From positions 38,799 to 102,798 of the forward strand of contig NZ_JAJOYU010000017.1 of NCBI RefSeq assembly GCF_021290985.1: a DNA stretch of 64,000 nt, given 5' to 3'. A program made the translations under genes and the position numbers. Shown piece after piece: positions 55,008-63,933 of the stretch. The DNA comes from Rheinheimera soli. GTDB lineage: Bacteria; Pseudomonadota; Gammaproteobacteria; Enterobacterales; Alteromonadaceae. Numbering within the stretch: position 1 is the stretch's first letter; each line of letters starts with the position of its first letter. The notes beneath the pieces are model-generated. The model did no database searches, had not been told where the DNA came from, and worked only from the letters and a program-made list of their open reading frames with translations.

Positions 55008-55991
55008 ATGAAAGTTGCAGTCTTTAGCGCGAAAAAATACGATCAGACAAGTTTTGCTGATTGGGCAGACTCAAGTATTGAGTTCAGCTTTTTTGATGGC
55101 CCACTGGATCAACAAAGCGCCAAACTAACGCAAGGCTATGCTGCTGTTTGTGTTTTTGTAAATGACGATCTGTCTGCCCCTGTACTTGCCGATTTGAAAG
55201 CCGCGGGCGTAGGCATGATAGCCTTACGCTGCGCAGGTTTTAATAATGTCGATTTGGCGGCGGCCAAAGAGCTTGGCCTGCGGGTTGCCCGCGTTCCCGC
55301 TTACTCACCTGAAGCTGTCGCAGAACACACTGTTGCGATGATCCTGTGTTTAAACCGAAAATTACATAAAGCCTATAACAGGGTGCGGGATGACAACTTT
55401 GTGCTCGACGGCTTATTGGGTTTTAACCTGCATGACAAAACTGCAGGCTTGGTGGGTACAGGCCGCATAGGAGCGGCAACGGCGAAGATCCTGCTTGGTT
55501 TTGGTATGCAAGTGCTCTGTTACGATATTCAGGAGAATGATGAGCTGGTCAAAGCTGGTGTACGCTATGTGTCTTTGGAAGAATTATGGGCAGAATCAAA
55601 TGTGATCAGTCTGCATTGTCCGTTAAATCCTCAAACTCAGCATATGGTCAATAGTGATAGCCTGGCATTGATGAAAGACGGTGTGATGCTGATTAATACC
55701 AGCAGAGGTGGCTTAATAGATACCAAAGCCGTGATTAAAGCGCTGAAGATCCGTAAAATTGGTTATTTAGGTCTGGATGTCTATGAGCAGGAAGCCGATT
55801 TGTTTTTTCAGGATTTATCCGGACAACTGATAGATGATGAAGTGTTTAAACGTCTGTTGACCTTCCCTAATGTATTGATCACCGGACATCAGGCGTTTTT
55901 TACTGCAGAAGCTTTACAGCAAATTTGTCAGGTGACCAGTGATAATCTGCTGGCTTTTCAGGCCAACAGATTAAGTGGCAACGAATTGTGA
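55008..55991 (+). CDS. ldhA: D-lactate dehydrogenase-type 2-hydroxyacid dehydrogenase
   Basis: A 327-residue NAD-dependent enzyme. The Rossmann GTGRIGAATAKIL motif is near residue 150, the catalytic region NTSRGGLIDTKAVI near 233 and the catalytic His in GHQAFFTAEAL near residue 296. The sequence is close to fermentative LdhA, reducing pyruvate to D-lactate, although other 2-keto acids are possible. A GGAG ribosome site precedes the ATG. It lies 78 bases after gpx on the same strand and converges on the DPP-IV gene. Confidence 0.9.
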   Translation: MKVAVFSAKKYDQTSFADWADSSIEFSFFDGPLDQQSAKLTQGYAAVCVFVNDDLSAPVLADLKAAGVGMIALRCAGFNNVDLAAAKELGLRVARVPAYSPEAVAEHTVAMILCLNRKLHKAYNRVRDDNFVLDGLLGFNLHDKTAGLVGTGRIGAATAKILLGFGMQVLCYDIQENDELVKAGVRYVSLEELWAESNVISLHCPLNPQTQHMVNSDSLALMKDGVMLINTSRGGLIDTKAVIKALKIRKIGYLGLDVYEQEADLFFQDLSGQLIDDEVFKRLLTFPNVLITGHQAFFTAEALQQICQVTSDNLLAFQANRLSGNEL

Positions 55992-55995
55992 TCAA

Positions 55996-56016
55996 GGGCG
56001 GGTTAAATACCCGCCC
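55996..56016. repeat. GC-rich palindrome GGGCGGGT-N5-ACCCGCCC, copy 2
   Basis: The same 8-base stem as 5659-5679, with a different five-base loop (TAAAT), here also between convergent genes. It may act as a terminator or as a dispersed palindromic element; there is no T-run. Confidence 0.6.
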
Positions 56017-56021
56017 CCAAA

Positions 56022-58238
56022 TTATTGTTTTAATTGTCGTTCAAAAAAAGCAGTAATGGTTTTATGTAAATGGGTTTGCACCGGCTGACCAAACATAGAG
56101 TGTTTACTGCCCGGGTAATCCATACTTTCAAATAATTTACCTTGTTGCTGTAATTCAGAATACAACTTGGTACTGTGGGTAAAAAGCACGTTGTCGTCCG
56201 CCATACCATGGTAAATCAGCAGATTGCCCTGATAGTCTTTCACATAAGGAAAGACTGAGCTTTGCTCGTAGCCCGCTTTGTTTGTTGCAGGATGACCTAA
56301 ATAACGTTCAGTGTAATGGGTGTCATACAAAGCCCAGTCGGTGACAGGTGCGCCTGCTACCCCAGCTTTAAAATAATCTCCCGCTTTGAACATCGCCATA
56401 ATAGCCATGTAACCGCCATAGCTGTGGCCATAAATGCCAATACGTTTTGCATCGACATAAGGCAAAGTCCGCAGATACTCCACACCGGTAATTTGATCGA
56501 CAAGCTCTATATCGGCCAGCTTTTTGTAGATTGGGTCTTCAAAAGCTTTACCGCGATTTTCAGATCCTCTGTTGTCCAGCTGAAATACCACATAGCCATT
56601 TTGTGCCAGATACTGGAAATACAAATCCCTGGCACTCCAACTATTGGTTACACGCTGTGCGCCTGGTCCACCATACACCCCGACTACAACAGGGTACTTT
56701 TTGCCCTGTTCAAGCTGTTTTGGCTCAAATACACGGTAATGTAAGGTTTGACCATCTTTTGCTTTTAAGGTGCCAAAACGCGGTTTTACCAGACTATCTT
56801 TGTACTCGGCCAGCGGATGAGATCCAGCCACATCATTAGACTCAAGCACAGTCAGCACTTTGCCTTCGACGCTCTTCAATTCCACTTTAGTCGGCTGTAA
56901 TACGCTAGAGTAACTATCAATAAAGCTCTGGCCTGTTTCAGCCATAACAACTGCATGTGAAAACTCAGCCTGAGTTAAACGCTTGCTGTCACCCCCTTTG
57001 ACTGGTACTGAATACAGATGACTTTCCAGTGGTGTATCTTTGCGGCCAGAGAAGTAAATAATGCCTTGATCTTCATTAATGGCTTCTATTTTATTAACAA
57101 CCCAGTCGCCTTGGGTCAACTGACGAACCAAAGTGCCATCCAGCTTATACAAATACAAATGTTTGTATCCATCCCGCTCAGATGCCCAGACAAAATGCTG
57201 TTTATCTTTTAAGAAATGCAAATCGTCATTTAAATTTAGCCAGGTTGGGCTCTGCTCTTTTAGTAATACTTTGGTATCACCTGAAGGTAACTCAACAGAA
57301 CGTAATTCCAGATGTTGCTGATCTCGGCTTTGCCATTGATAGGTCAACAAAGAGGCTGTTTTACTCCAGTTCACCCGAGCCAGATAAATATCCTGCTCTT
57401 TACCTAAATCCAGCCATTGCACTGCAGGTTGCTGTACTGCGACCACCCCCAGTTTTACCTTCACATTCGCTGTGCCAGTAAAAGGATAACGCTGATTAAA
57501 TAACTTAATTTCATCGGCATAGATTTCATTACGCACAGCTTCAGCCACTGGCGACTCATCAATCTGACTAAAAGCAATTTTGCTGTCATCAGGAGCCCAC
57601 CAATAGCCTGTCATTCGGCCCATCTCTTCCTGAGCAACGAATTCAGCCATGCCATTTTTAATCAGCCCCTTACCATCTGTTGTTAACTGAGTTTCTTTGC
57701 CTGATTTCAGATCCAATACAAAAATATTTTGTTCCCGAATAAAAGATACGTACTGACCTTTGGGCGATATTTGTGCATCGGTTTCAAAGGCTTCGGTATT
57801 GGTTAACTTGCGTGCTTTCTGGCTGGCTAAGTCGTAATAAAACAAATCGCCATTTAACGGAAACAGCAAAGCTTTGCCATCTTTAGACCAGTTATAACTG
57901 ACAATACCACTGGCAAATAAGCGTAAACGCTCACGTCGTGCTTTTTCTTCATCTGACAGTAACTCAGGACCACTAAACAATTGATTTGAATCAACTAAAA
58001 GGCTGTGTTTACCTGTTTTTATTTGATATTGCCACAGGTCCAGCCTATTGGCGTCTGTCTCTTTGCCTTTGAGATAGGTGACACGACTGCCATCAGGCGA
58101 AAAGCTTAAAGAACGGGGGGCTGTACCGCTTAACGCGGGCTCAGCAAACAAACGTTCTAAAGGTAACCTACTATTTGCCAGTGCTGTTGTTGAAAGTAAC
58201 AAGGTAGCTAAAGCTGCCGGAGTAAGAAGTTTTTTCAC
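56022..58238 (-). CDS. dipeptidyl peptidase IV (S9 family)
   Basis: A 738-residue periplasmic serine exopeptidase that removes X-Pro or X-Ala dipeptides from peptides. A signal peptide (about residues 1-21) precedes an N-terminal beta-propeller (DPPIV_N). The EE substrate-binding pair is seen in FVAQEEMGRMTGYWW (about 200). The catalytic domain has GIYGHSYGGYMAIMA with the active Ser, then MADDNVLFTHS and GSKHSMFG with the acid and His. Its divergent neighbour is a TonB receptor, suggesting linked peptide uptake and breakdown. Confidence 0.9.
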   Translation of the reverse strand: MKKLLTPAALATLLLSTTALANSRLPLERLFAEPALSGTAPRSLSFSPDGSRVTYLKGKETDANRLDLWQYQIKTGKHSLLVDSNQLFSGPELLSDEEKARRERLRLFASGIVSYNWSKDGKALLFPLNGDLFYYDLASQKARKLTNTEAFETDAQISPKGQYVSFIREQNIFVLDLKSGKETQLTTDGKGLIKNGMAEFVAQEEMGRMTGYWWAPDDSKIAFSQIDESPVAEAVRNEIYADEIKLFNQRYPFTGTANVKVKLGVVAVQQPAVQWLDLGKEQDIYLARVNWSKTASLLTYQWQSRDQQHLELRSVELPSGDTKVLLKEQSPTWLNLNDDLHFLKDKQHFVWASERDGYKHLYLYKLDGTLVRQLTQGDWVVNKIEAINEDQGIIYFSGRKDTPLESHLYSVPVKGGDSKRLTQAEFSHAVVMAETGQSFIDSYSSVLQPTKVELKSVEGKVLTVLESNDVAGSHPLAEYKDSLVKPRFGTLKAKDGQTLHYRVFEPKQLEQGKKYPVVVGVYGGPGAQRVTNSWSARDLYFQYLAQNGYVVFQLDNRGSENRGKAFEDPIYKKLADIELVDQITGVEYLRTLPYVDAKRIGIYGHSYGGYMAIMAMFKAGDYFKAGVAGAPVTDWALYDTHYTERYLGHPATNKAGYEQSSVFPYVKDYQGNLLIYHGMADDNVLFTHSTKLYSELQQQGKLFESMDYPGSKHSMFGQPVQTHLHKTITAFFERQLKQ

Positions 58239-58530
58239 TACTGTAAATCCTTGATTAAAGTAACCCTGCTATCTGAATCGACTTTGACTAAAACAGCAAG
58301 TCTGATCCGATATTTTTCATTTATTCAGGTTCAAATTTTTCGCTTCATTTTCCGAAGAAACACATCCAAAACCAGCGGAAGCACCAGATTGGTGCGACAA
58401 ATCACCACAATGAAGCGACAAATTAACATTAAATCGCGATAGACAAACAAAAGTTTTTCAAATATGGTCTGTGCAGAGCTCGTAGATAAAAATGAGCCAA
58501 CACACAAATCCAGATGAGAAGGCAACATCC

Positions 58531-61143
58531 ATGAAGAAAGAAATAACCCACTACCACCCTGTTGCTGCAGCGATAAAAATCGCTTTATGTGGCAGTTTAT
58601 TATTCAGCACCACTTTAATGGCCCAGGAAACCCCCGACGCAGCAGCGGAACAAAAAGCAGAAGGAGCTGTTGAGAAAATCGCCGTTATTGGTGCAAGGGG
58701 AGCACCACGTTCGGTAGGTGATTCAGCTGTTCCTGTAGACGTCATTGGCGGCGAAGAGTTTTCAAAAACCGGCACTAGTGATATGGTCAGCTTGATGACC
58801 GCAGCAGTGCCCTCTTTTAACGTCAATGCTCAGCCCATTAATGACGCTTCGACCTTAATACGACCTGCTAACTTACGTGGCCTGCCACCAGACAGCACCT
58901 TAGTTTTAGTCAACGGTAAAAGACGCCACCGTGCTGCTGTTATCACGTTTTTAGGCAGTGGTATTTCTGATGGTTCTCAGGGCCCGGATATTTCTGTTAT
59001 CCCCTCAATCGCTTTAAAACAAGTTGAAATTTTACGGGATGGTGCAGCCGCTCAATATGGTTCAGACGCTATTGCTGGTGTAATTAACTTCCGTTTAAAA
59101 GACGCCGCTGAAGGTGGTTCTTTTGAAGTAAAAACCGGCCAGTTTTATGAAGGCGACGGTGACTTACGCCAAGTTTCCGGCAATATAGGCTTGCCTTTTA
59201 CTGACAATGGTTTTGCCAATATCAGTGGTGAATATAAACAGGCTGACCCAACCAGTCGTTCAGTCCAACGTAGTGATGCAGCTGGCTCTGCCGCTGCTGG
59301 TAATCCATTCATTCCAGATCCTGCTCAAGTCTGGGGTTCTCCTGAATTCAAACGGGACGCTAAATTATTTGCCAATATTGGTTTAGAAGTAGCCAAAGAT
59401 CGTGAATTCTACTTATTCACCAACTGGGCAGAACGTGATGTAGAAGGTGGTTTTTATTATCGCCACCCAACTACACGCAGCGGTGTTTATTCTAACGATG
59501 GTGGTGAAAATCTACTGATCGGTAATCTGGATGAAAGCCTGGGCAGTTGTGGCTCTATTGCGGCTAAGACAGGTGATAACTTCCGAAACCATGCAGATAT
59601 CCAGGCAGACGTAGATGCACTTCCAGCTCACTGTTTTACTTACTACGGTATGTTACCTGGTGGTTTTACACCTAAGTTTGGTGGTGTAGTGACAGACACA
59701 GCTATAGCGTCAGGTGTAAAAGGTGAATTGGACTCAGGCTGGGCTTTTGATGCCAGTATGTCGATTGGCCGCAGCGAAGTAGAGTTTTATATCAAAAACA
59801 CCCTGAACCCTTCTTTAGGCGCAGATACTCCGCGTGACTTCAGCCCAGGTAAGTATGTACAGCTGGAAAAAGCGGCTAACTTAGATTTTAACAAACCATT
59901 TGAAGTCGATGCACTGCCTTACCCACTCAATGTGGCTGGTGGTGTCGAATATCGTGATGAAACCTTTGAGATTTATGCCGGTGATGCAGCTTCTTTTGAA
60001 GTAGGCCCATTAGCTTCACAAGGTTTTGGTATAGGTTCAAACGGCTTCCCAGGATTTAAACCAGAAGATGCGGGATCATTCAATCGTTATAGCTATGCAG
60101 CCTACACCGAGTTAGGGGCAGAGTTTAGTGATGACTTCCGTATGGATTTTGCTTTACGCTTTGAAGACTTTGAAGACTTTGGTGATACGACCAATGGCAA
60201 AATCACAGCGCGTTATCAGGCCACTGATGAGATAGCCTTCCGTTCAGCAGTCAGCACAGGCTTCCGGGCTCCTACTGTGGGTCAAAGTCATGTGCGTAAC
60301 GTCACCACATCATTCAGCCCTGCAGGTTTGGTAGATACAGCAACCTTACCTCCTGACCACCCTATTTCACTGCAAAAAGGTGGTAAGCCATTAACTCCGG
60401 AAAAGTCGAAAAACTTTTCTTTAGGTACAGTGCTTGAAGTAAATGACTGGTATGTCACTTTGGATTATTTCCATATTAAAGTAGATGACCGCATCAGTCA
60501 GACTTCTTCTCTGGAGCTAAAAGACGAAGATATAGAAGCGCTGTTAGCCTTGGGCGTAAACGATGCGAGCAGCTTTACCAGCGTAAAATATTTTACTAAC
60601 GATTTTGATACCACAACTCAAGGCTTGGATTTAGTAGCTAACTACGGATTTGACCTGTGGGATGGCCGTACTACTCTGGCTTTTGCGTACAACTGGACCG
60701 ACACCAACGTCGATCGGATAAGCGAATACCTGATTGATGGCGAATTAACAACCAATATCAGCGATGCTAAAAAAGAGCAGCTAGAACGTGGCTTACCTCG
60801 TGTCCGTGGTAGTTTCACTGTAAACCAAAACTACGGCGACTGGAGAGGTTATGTCCGCTTTAACCACTTTGGTGCATTTTACGAAGACCATCTGGACAAC
60901 GGTATTTTACTGGAAGCCGACGAAGGTATACCAATCGAAGTAGGCTCAGCTATTACGGTTGATGCGGAAGTCAGCTACAGTATCAACGACAGTTATGAAA
61001 TCAGCGTTGGTGCGCAAAACTTATTTGACGCCTATCCTGATGAACATAAATGGCAGGGGATTGCGGGCTCTAAATACCCAACAACCGCAGTTATGGGTAT
61101 CAACGGTGGCTTTTATTACGTCCGCCTAAACTATAACTTCTGA
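58531..61143 (+). CDS. TonB-dependent outer-membrane receptor
   Basis: An 870-residue receptor. A signal peptide (about residues 1-33, ending in LMAQE) is followed by a TonB-box-like EKIAVIGARG and the plug domain, with LRGLPPDSTLVLVNGKRRHR near residue 114 and LRDGAAAQYGSDAIAGVINF near 166. The 22-strand barrel ends in an aromatic VRLNYNF C-terminus typical of outer-membrane assembly. The substrate is not known, but the DPP-IV neighbour suggests peptides. ATG at 58531 gives a normal signal peptide; the longer frame begins at 58492. A terminator follows. Confidence 0.88.
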   Translation: MKKEITHYHPVAAAIKIALCGSLLFSTTLMAQETPDAAAEQKAEGAVEKIAVIGARGAPRSVGDSAVPVDVIGGEEFSKTGTSDMVSLMTAAVPSFNVNAQPINDASTLIRPANLRGLPPDSTLVLVNGKRRHRAAVITFLGSGISDGSQGPDISVIPSIALKQVEILRDGAAAQYGSDAIAGVINFRLKDAAEGGSFEVKTGQFYEGDGDLRQVSGNIGLPFTDNGFANISGEYKQADPTSRSVQRSDAAGSAAAGNPFIPDPAQVWGSPEFKRDAKLFANIGLEVAKDREFYLFTNWAERDVEGGFYYRHPTTRSGVYSNDGGENLLIGNLDESLGSCGSIAAKTGDNFRNHADIQADVDALPAHCFTYYGMLPGGFTPKFGGVVTDTAIASGVKGELDSGWAFDASMSIGRSEVEFYIKNTLNPSLGADTPRDFSPGKYVQLEKAANLDFNKPFEVDALPYPLNVAGGVEYRDETFEIYAGDAASFEVGPLASQGFGIGSNGFPGFKPEDAGSFNRYSYAAYTELGAEFSDDFRMDFALRFEDFEDFGDTTNGKITARYQATDEIAFRSAVSTGFRAPTVGQSHVRNVTTSFSPAGLVDTATLPPDHPISLQKGGKPLTPEKSKNFSLGTVLEVNDWYVTLDYFHIKVDDRISQTSSLELKDEDIEALLALGVNDASSFTSVKYFTNDFDTTTQGLDLVANYGFDLWDGRTTLAFAYNWTDTNVDRISEYLIDGELTTNISDAKKEQLERGLPRVRGSFTVNQNYGDWRGYVRFNHFGAFYEDHLDNGILLEADEGIPIEVGSAITVDAEVSYSINDSYEISVGAQNLFDAYPDEHKWQGIAGSKYPTTAVMGINGGFYYVRLNYNF

Positions 61144-61162
61144 TAGAAGTAAATAAACTTAA

Positions 61163-61190
61163 AAGCCCGGTTTCAAGCCGGGCTTTTTAT
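61163..61190 (+). terminator. TonB receptor gene terminator
   Basis: The stem AAGCCCGG/CCGGGCTT with a T-run (TTTTTAT), 20 bases after the stop codon. Confidence 0.9.
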
Positions 61191-61249
61191 TTGCAGATCT
61201 GGTATGACCATGGCAAAGTGCATTCTGGTTTAGATACGAAAGATAAAAG

Positions 61250-62140
61250 ATGGACTTAATCCCCTGGAGCTACGCTACACAATACGGTTTTACCTTAAGA
61301 GGATTTTACACCTCTCCCAGTGGTAAAGCTGTATTGCATATTTTGCATGGCAACGGTTATTGCAGCCGGATGTACCAACCTTTTTTAACTCAGCTTGCTC
61401 CCTATTTTGATTTATTTTTATCCGATGCTCAGGGTCATGGGGATAGTGACCATGGCGGCGCTTTTATAGGTTGGAATCAAAGTGCTGATCTTGCTCTTGA
61501 TGCCTGGCTGGCGCACAAAGACTTATTTGCTGATGCCCCCTGTTATGCTGTCGGACATAGTTTTGGCGGTGTATTAACAGCACTGATTAACAGTAAAACA
61601 ACCAGTCCATTTGATGCCGTAGTTTTACTTGATCCGGTGTTATTTACACCTAGGATGCTGACACTGATGCAAACTCTGGATTGGCTGGGCTTATATAAAA
61701 AAAATCCCATGGTTAAAAAAGCGCTCAACCGCCGTCAGCAGTGGCCAGATAAAGACTCTGCTTTTACTTACTTGCATCAAAGAGGCATGTTTAAAAACTG
61801 GCAGGACGATGCGCTGGCAAGTTACATCGATCATGCTTTGTATCATAGTAATGACGGGCTGGAATTAAAATGCAAAGCTGAGCGCGAAGCCGAAATATTT
61901 GGCTCTTATCCAAAACAACTATGGCCACAGCTAAAACAGTATTGCAGCCCCACGTTATTGATCTATGGGAACAAGACTTACCCTTTTGTCAGTAAATCTG
62001 CAGAAAAGTGGAGCAAATTAAATAACTCAGTTCAGTTGCATAAGGTGACAGGTGGTCATTGTTTTATGCAGGAAAGTCCGAAAGAAAGCGCAGAATTAGT
62101 CCACCAGTTCTTGCTGCAGCAAGTAAAGAATAAAATATGA
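61250..62140 (+). CDS. alpha/beta hydrolase
   Basis: A 296-residue cytoplasmic hydrolase with the nucleophile elbow AVGHSFGGVLTAL (about residue 100), the LSDAQGHGDSD oxyanion region near 62, and a His in TGGHCFMQESPKE near 266. It has no signal peptide. The substrate is unknown; lipid or ester hydrolysis is usual in this family. It lies 106 bases after the TonB receptor and separated from it by a terminator. Confidence 0.85.
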   Translation: MDLIPWSYATQYGFTLRGFYTSPSGKAVLHILHGNGYCSRMYQPFLTQLAPYFDLFLSDAQGHGDSDHGGAFIGWNQSADLALDAWLAHKDLFADAPCYAVGHSFGGVLTALINSKTTSPFDAVVLLDPVLFTPRMLTLMQTLDWLGLYKKNPMVKKALNRRQQWPDKDSAFTYLHQRGMFKNWQDDALASYIDHALYHSNDGLELKCKAEREAEIFGSYPKQLWPQLKQYCSPTLLIYGNKTYPFVSKSAEKWSKLNNSVQLHKVTGGHCFMQESPKESAELVHQFLLQQVKNKI

Positions 62141-62221
62141 CAATTTTTAATCAGCAATACCATTCGACTGTCTGCGTAGTTGCTTTATAATGGCGCCAAT
62201 TTTCAATGGGTCCTGATAGAT

Positions 62222-63328
62222 ATGAAACATAGTTTTATTGTAAGTGCTGTACTTCTGGCAGTGGCTGGTTGTAGCCAATTACCACAGCAGGCACCAGCTC
62301 CAATCGCTCAAGTCAGTGAGCCTGTAGTAGCTGCTGAACCTGAATTAGTCGAAAATGAAGTATTAAATGACAACATCGCTCAAGCACAAGCCACTGATTT
62401 TGGTCATATTTTTATAGATCGTGATATGAGCTTTATTGGGACCTTACCTTGTGAAGGTTGCCCTGGTGTGAAATATCACGTGAACTTATTCCAGGATGGT
62501 AAGTTTGAAGCGCGTCAGGAATTCATTGATCAGCATGAAGTAAACCTTGTGAAAGGTACCTGGTTGCTGGAGGGTCGTGTGATCCACTTGATGTCTCAGC
62601 AAGCGAAAATACCGTCGTTCCAGTTTGTCAGCAATAACAAAGTAGTTTTATTGGATGAAGCAGGTAAACCTGTAGTATCGAAAGACAACTATGAGTTAGT
62701 TCGTTCAAACAACTTTGTTAAACTTGATACCAGTATGCAGATGTTAGGTACATATCAGGTTATTGATAATAATGCCTTTTTTACCTCATGTAGTAATGGT
62801 GAAAAATCATCTATAGCCATGACTCAACATCATATTCCTATGCTGCGTAATTACCAGACCGACAAAAATCTAAACGGCAAAGCAGTTATTGCCACTATGG
62901 TTGCGCGTCAAAGCCCAAAAGAAGACAAGATGCTTTTTGTGGAAAAGTTTGAGCAATTTTGGCCTGGAGCCACCTGCCCAGACAAACTGAATCTTGCCAA
63001 GGTGCAAGGCATCGTCTGGAGGGTAGAACGAGTAAAATTTATCCAGGTACCACAACAATACAATTTACGTATGTTGTTTAATGATAATGCCAAACTTTAT
63101 GGTTTTTCTGGTTGTAATGTATTTAACGCCAGCTACAGCCAAAGCTCTAACTTATTGAAAGTAAATCCTTTAGTTAGCACTAAAAAGTACTGTGCTCAAA
63201 GTAACTACTACGAGTCAAACTTTACTCAGCACTTACAGATGGCTGATCGTATCGAATTAAACGGTGACAAGTTACAACTTTTCCATAATAACGAAGTTGT
63301 GGTTGAAATGAGACCTGCGCTTAATTAA
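62222..63328 (+). CDS. NlpE/META-domain lipoprotein
   Basis: A 368-residue lipoprotein. The signal peptide ends in a lipobox AVAGC with Cys17. An NlpE-like N-terminal domain has the CxxC pair Cys77 and Cys80 in LPCEGCPGVKYHVNLF. A middle region with GTYQVIDNNAFFTSCSNG resembles the NlpE C-terminal domain. A META domain (HslJ type) follows, with the motif LYGFSGCNVFNASY near residue 284. Such proteins sense or counter envelope stress. ATG at 62222 is preferred. It is the last large gene in the window. Confidence 0.85.
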   Translation: MKHSFIVSAVLLAVAGCSQLPQQAPAPIAQVSEPVVAAEPELVENEVLNDNIAQAQATDFGHIFIDRDMSFIGTLPCEGCPGVKYHVNLFQDGKFEARQEFIDQHEVNLVKGTWLLEGRVIHLMSQQAKIPSFQFVSNNKVVLLDEAGKPVVSKDNYELVRSNNFVKLDTSMQMLGTYQVIDNNAFFTSCSNGEKSSIAMTQHHIPMLRNYQTDKNLNGKAVIATMVARQSPKEDKMLFVEKFEQFWPGATCPDKLNLAKVQGIVWRVERVKFIQVPQQYNLRMLFNDNAKLYGFSGCNVFNASYSQSSNLLKVNPLVSTKKYCAQSNYYESNFTQHLQMADRIELNGDKLQLFHNNEVVVEMRPALN

Positions 63329-63338
63329 TCATTCTGAT

Positions 63339-63369
63339 GCCTTTGTGATGTCGTCGATGTCACAAAGGC
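63339..63369. terminator. hairpin after the NlpE/META gene
   Basis: A perfect stem GCCTTTGTGA/TCACAAAGGC with an 11-base loop, then GCTGTTTTCTC. It is a plausible terminator. The stop codon of the minus-strand small ORF at 63360 lies in its right arm. Confidence 0.6.
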
Positions 63370-63638
63370 GCTGTTTTCTCTGTACTTCCTTCTGTAACAT
63401 CCCTTATCGCTTGCTGGTTTCTGTCTGTATCCAATCGTATCGCAAATTCACAATGGTCCTTTTGTAACCAGAATAGTGTATTGATCAATCGTCTTTGTTG
63501 CCTCCACTGCCCTTTTCTATAATTCAGACCTGCTCTTGCGCTTAACGTTAAGCTTGGGTTTCCACCGAGTATGGCATTTAGTAAACGGCTTAGAGCGATA
63601 AAGATGTTGTTGCTGTAGGTTCGTAGGGAATTGGGCAT
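63360..63638 (-). CDS. small basic protein, phage-like family (uncertain)
   Basis: A 92-residue basic protein beginning MPNSLRTYSNNIFIALSRLL, with GNPSLTLSARAG, a tryptophan and LFWLQKDHC. This pattern resembles small proteins of unknown function common in phages and genomic islands, recognised from memory only. An AAGG ribosome site lies eight bases before the ATG at 63638; the longer frame has none. A 14-base palindrome, GCTTAACGTTAAGC (63539-63552), lies inside it. Confidence 0.5.
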   Translation of the reverse strand: MPNSLRTYSNNIFIALSRLLNAILGGNPSLTLSARAGLNYRKGQWRQQRRLINTLFWLQKDHCEFAIRLDTDRNQQAIRDVTEGSTEKTAPL

Positions 63639-63735
63639 GGATTGGCCTTGTTTTGTATTTGTTTGAATTTGAATACTTTGCATGAAAGTACTGGTGGGTA
63701 CAACGCTGAGGATCTTGAACCTAGATTAGTTTAAA

Positions 63736-63771
63736 AGCAGATTGGTGTTGAATTTGGGTGCGGTGAACTAC
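63736..63771 (+). repeat. direct repeat, copy 1
   Basis: A 36-base segment from AGCAGATTGGTGTTGAATTT to GGTGAACTAC; a close 35-base copy is at 63823-63857, with four or five differences. Confidence 0.8.
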
Positions 63772-63822
63772 ATTATTCCGGGCGGTCAGGCGACAGCAGG
63801 TTGTCTTGCCCGGCCATTTAAC

Positions 63823-63857
63823 AGCGGATTGGTGCTGAATTCGGGGCGGTGAACTAC
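63823..63857 (+). repeat. direct repeat, copy 2
   Basis: A 35-base segment starting AGCGGATTGGTGCTGAATTC, close to copy 1 at 63736. The 51 bases between the copies are not similar to them. Confidence 0.8.
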
Positions 63858-63910
63858 TTTGCTCACCCCATCCGTGGGGTTCGCCGCTTCGCGACCCGCC
63901 GTTGGCGGTC

Positions 63911-63933
63911 CAAATTGGCTCCCTGCCAATTTG
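63911..63933. repeat. hairpin in the repeat patch
   Basis: A perfect 9-base stem CAAATTGGC/GCCAATTTG with a TCCCT loop, after the direct repeats. No T-run follows. Confidence 0.6.
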
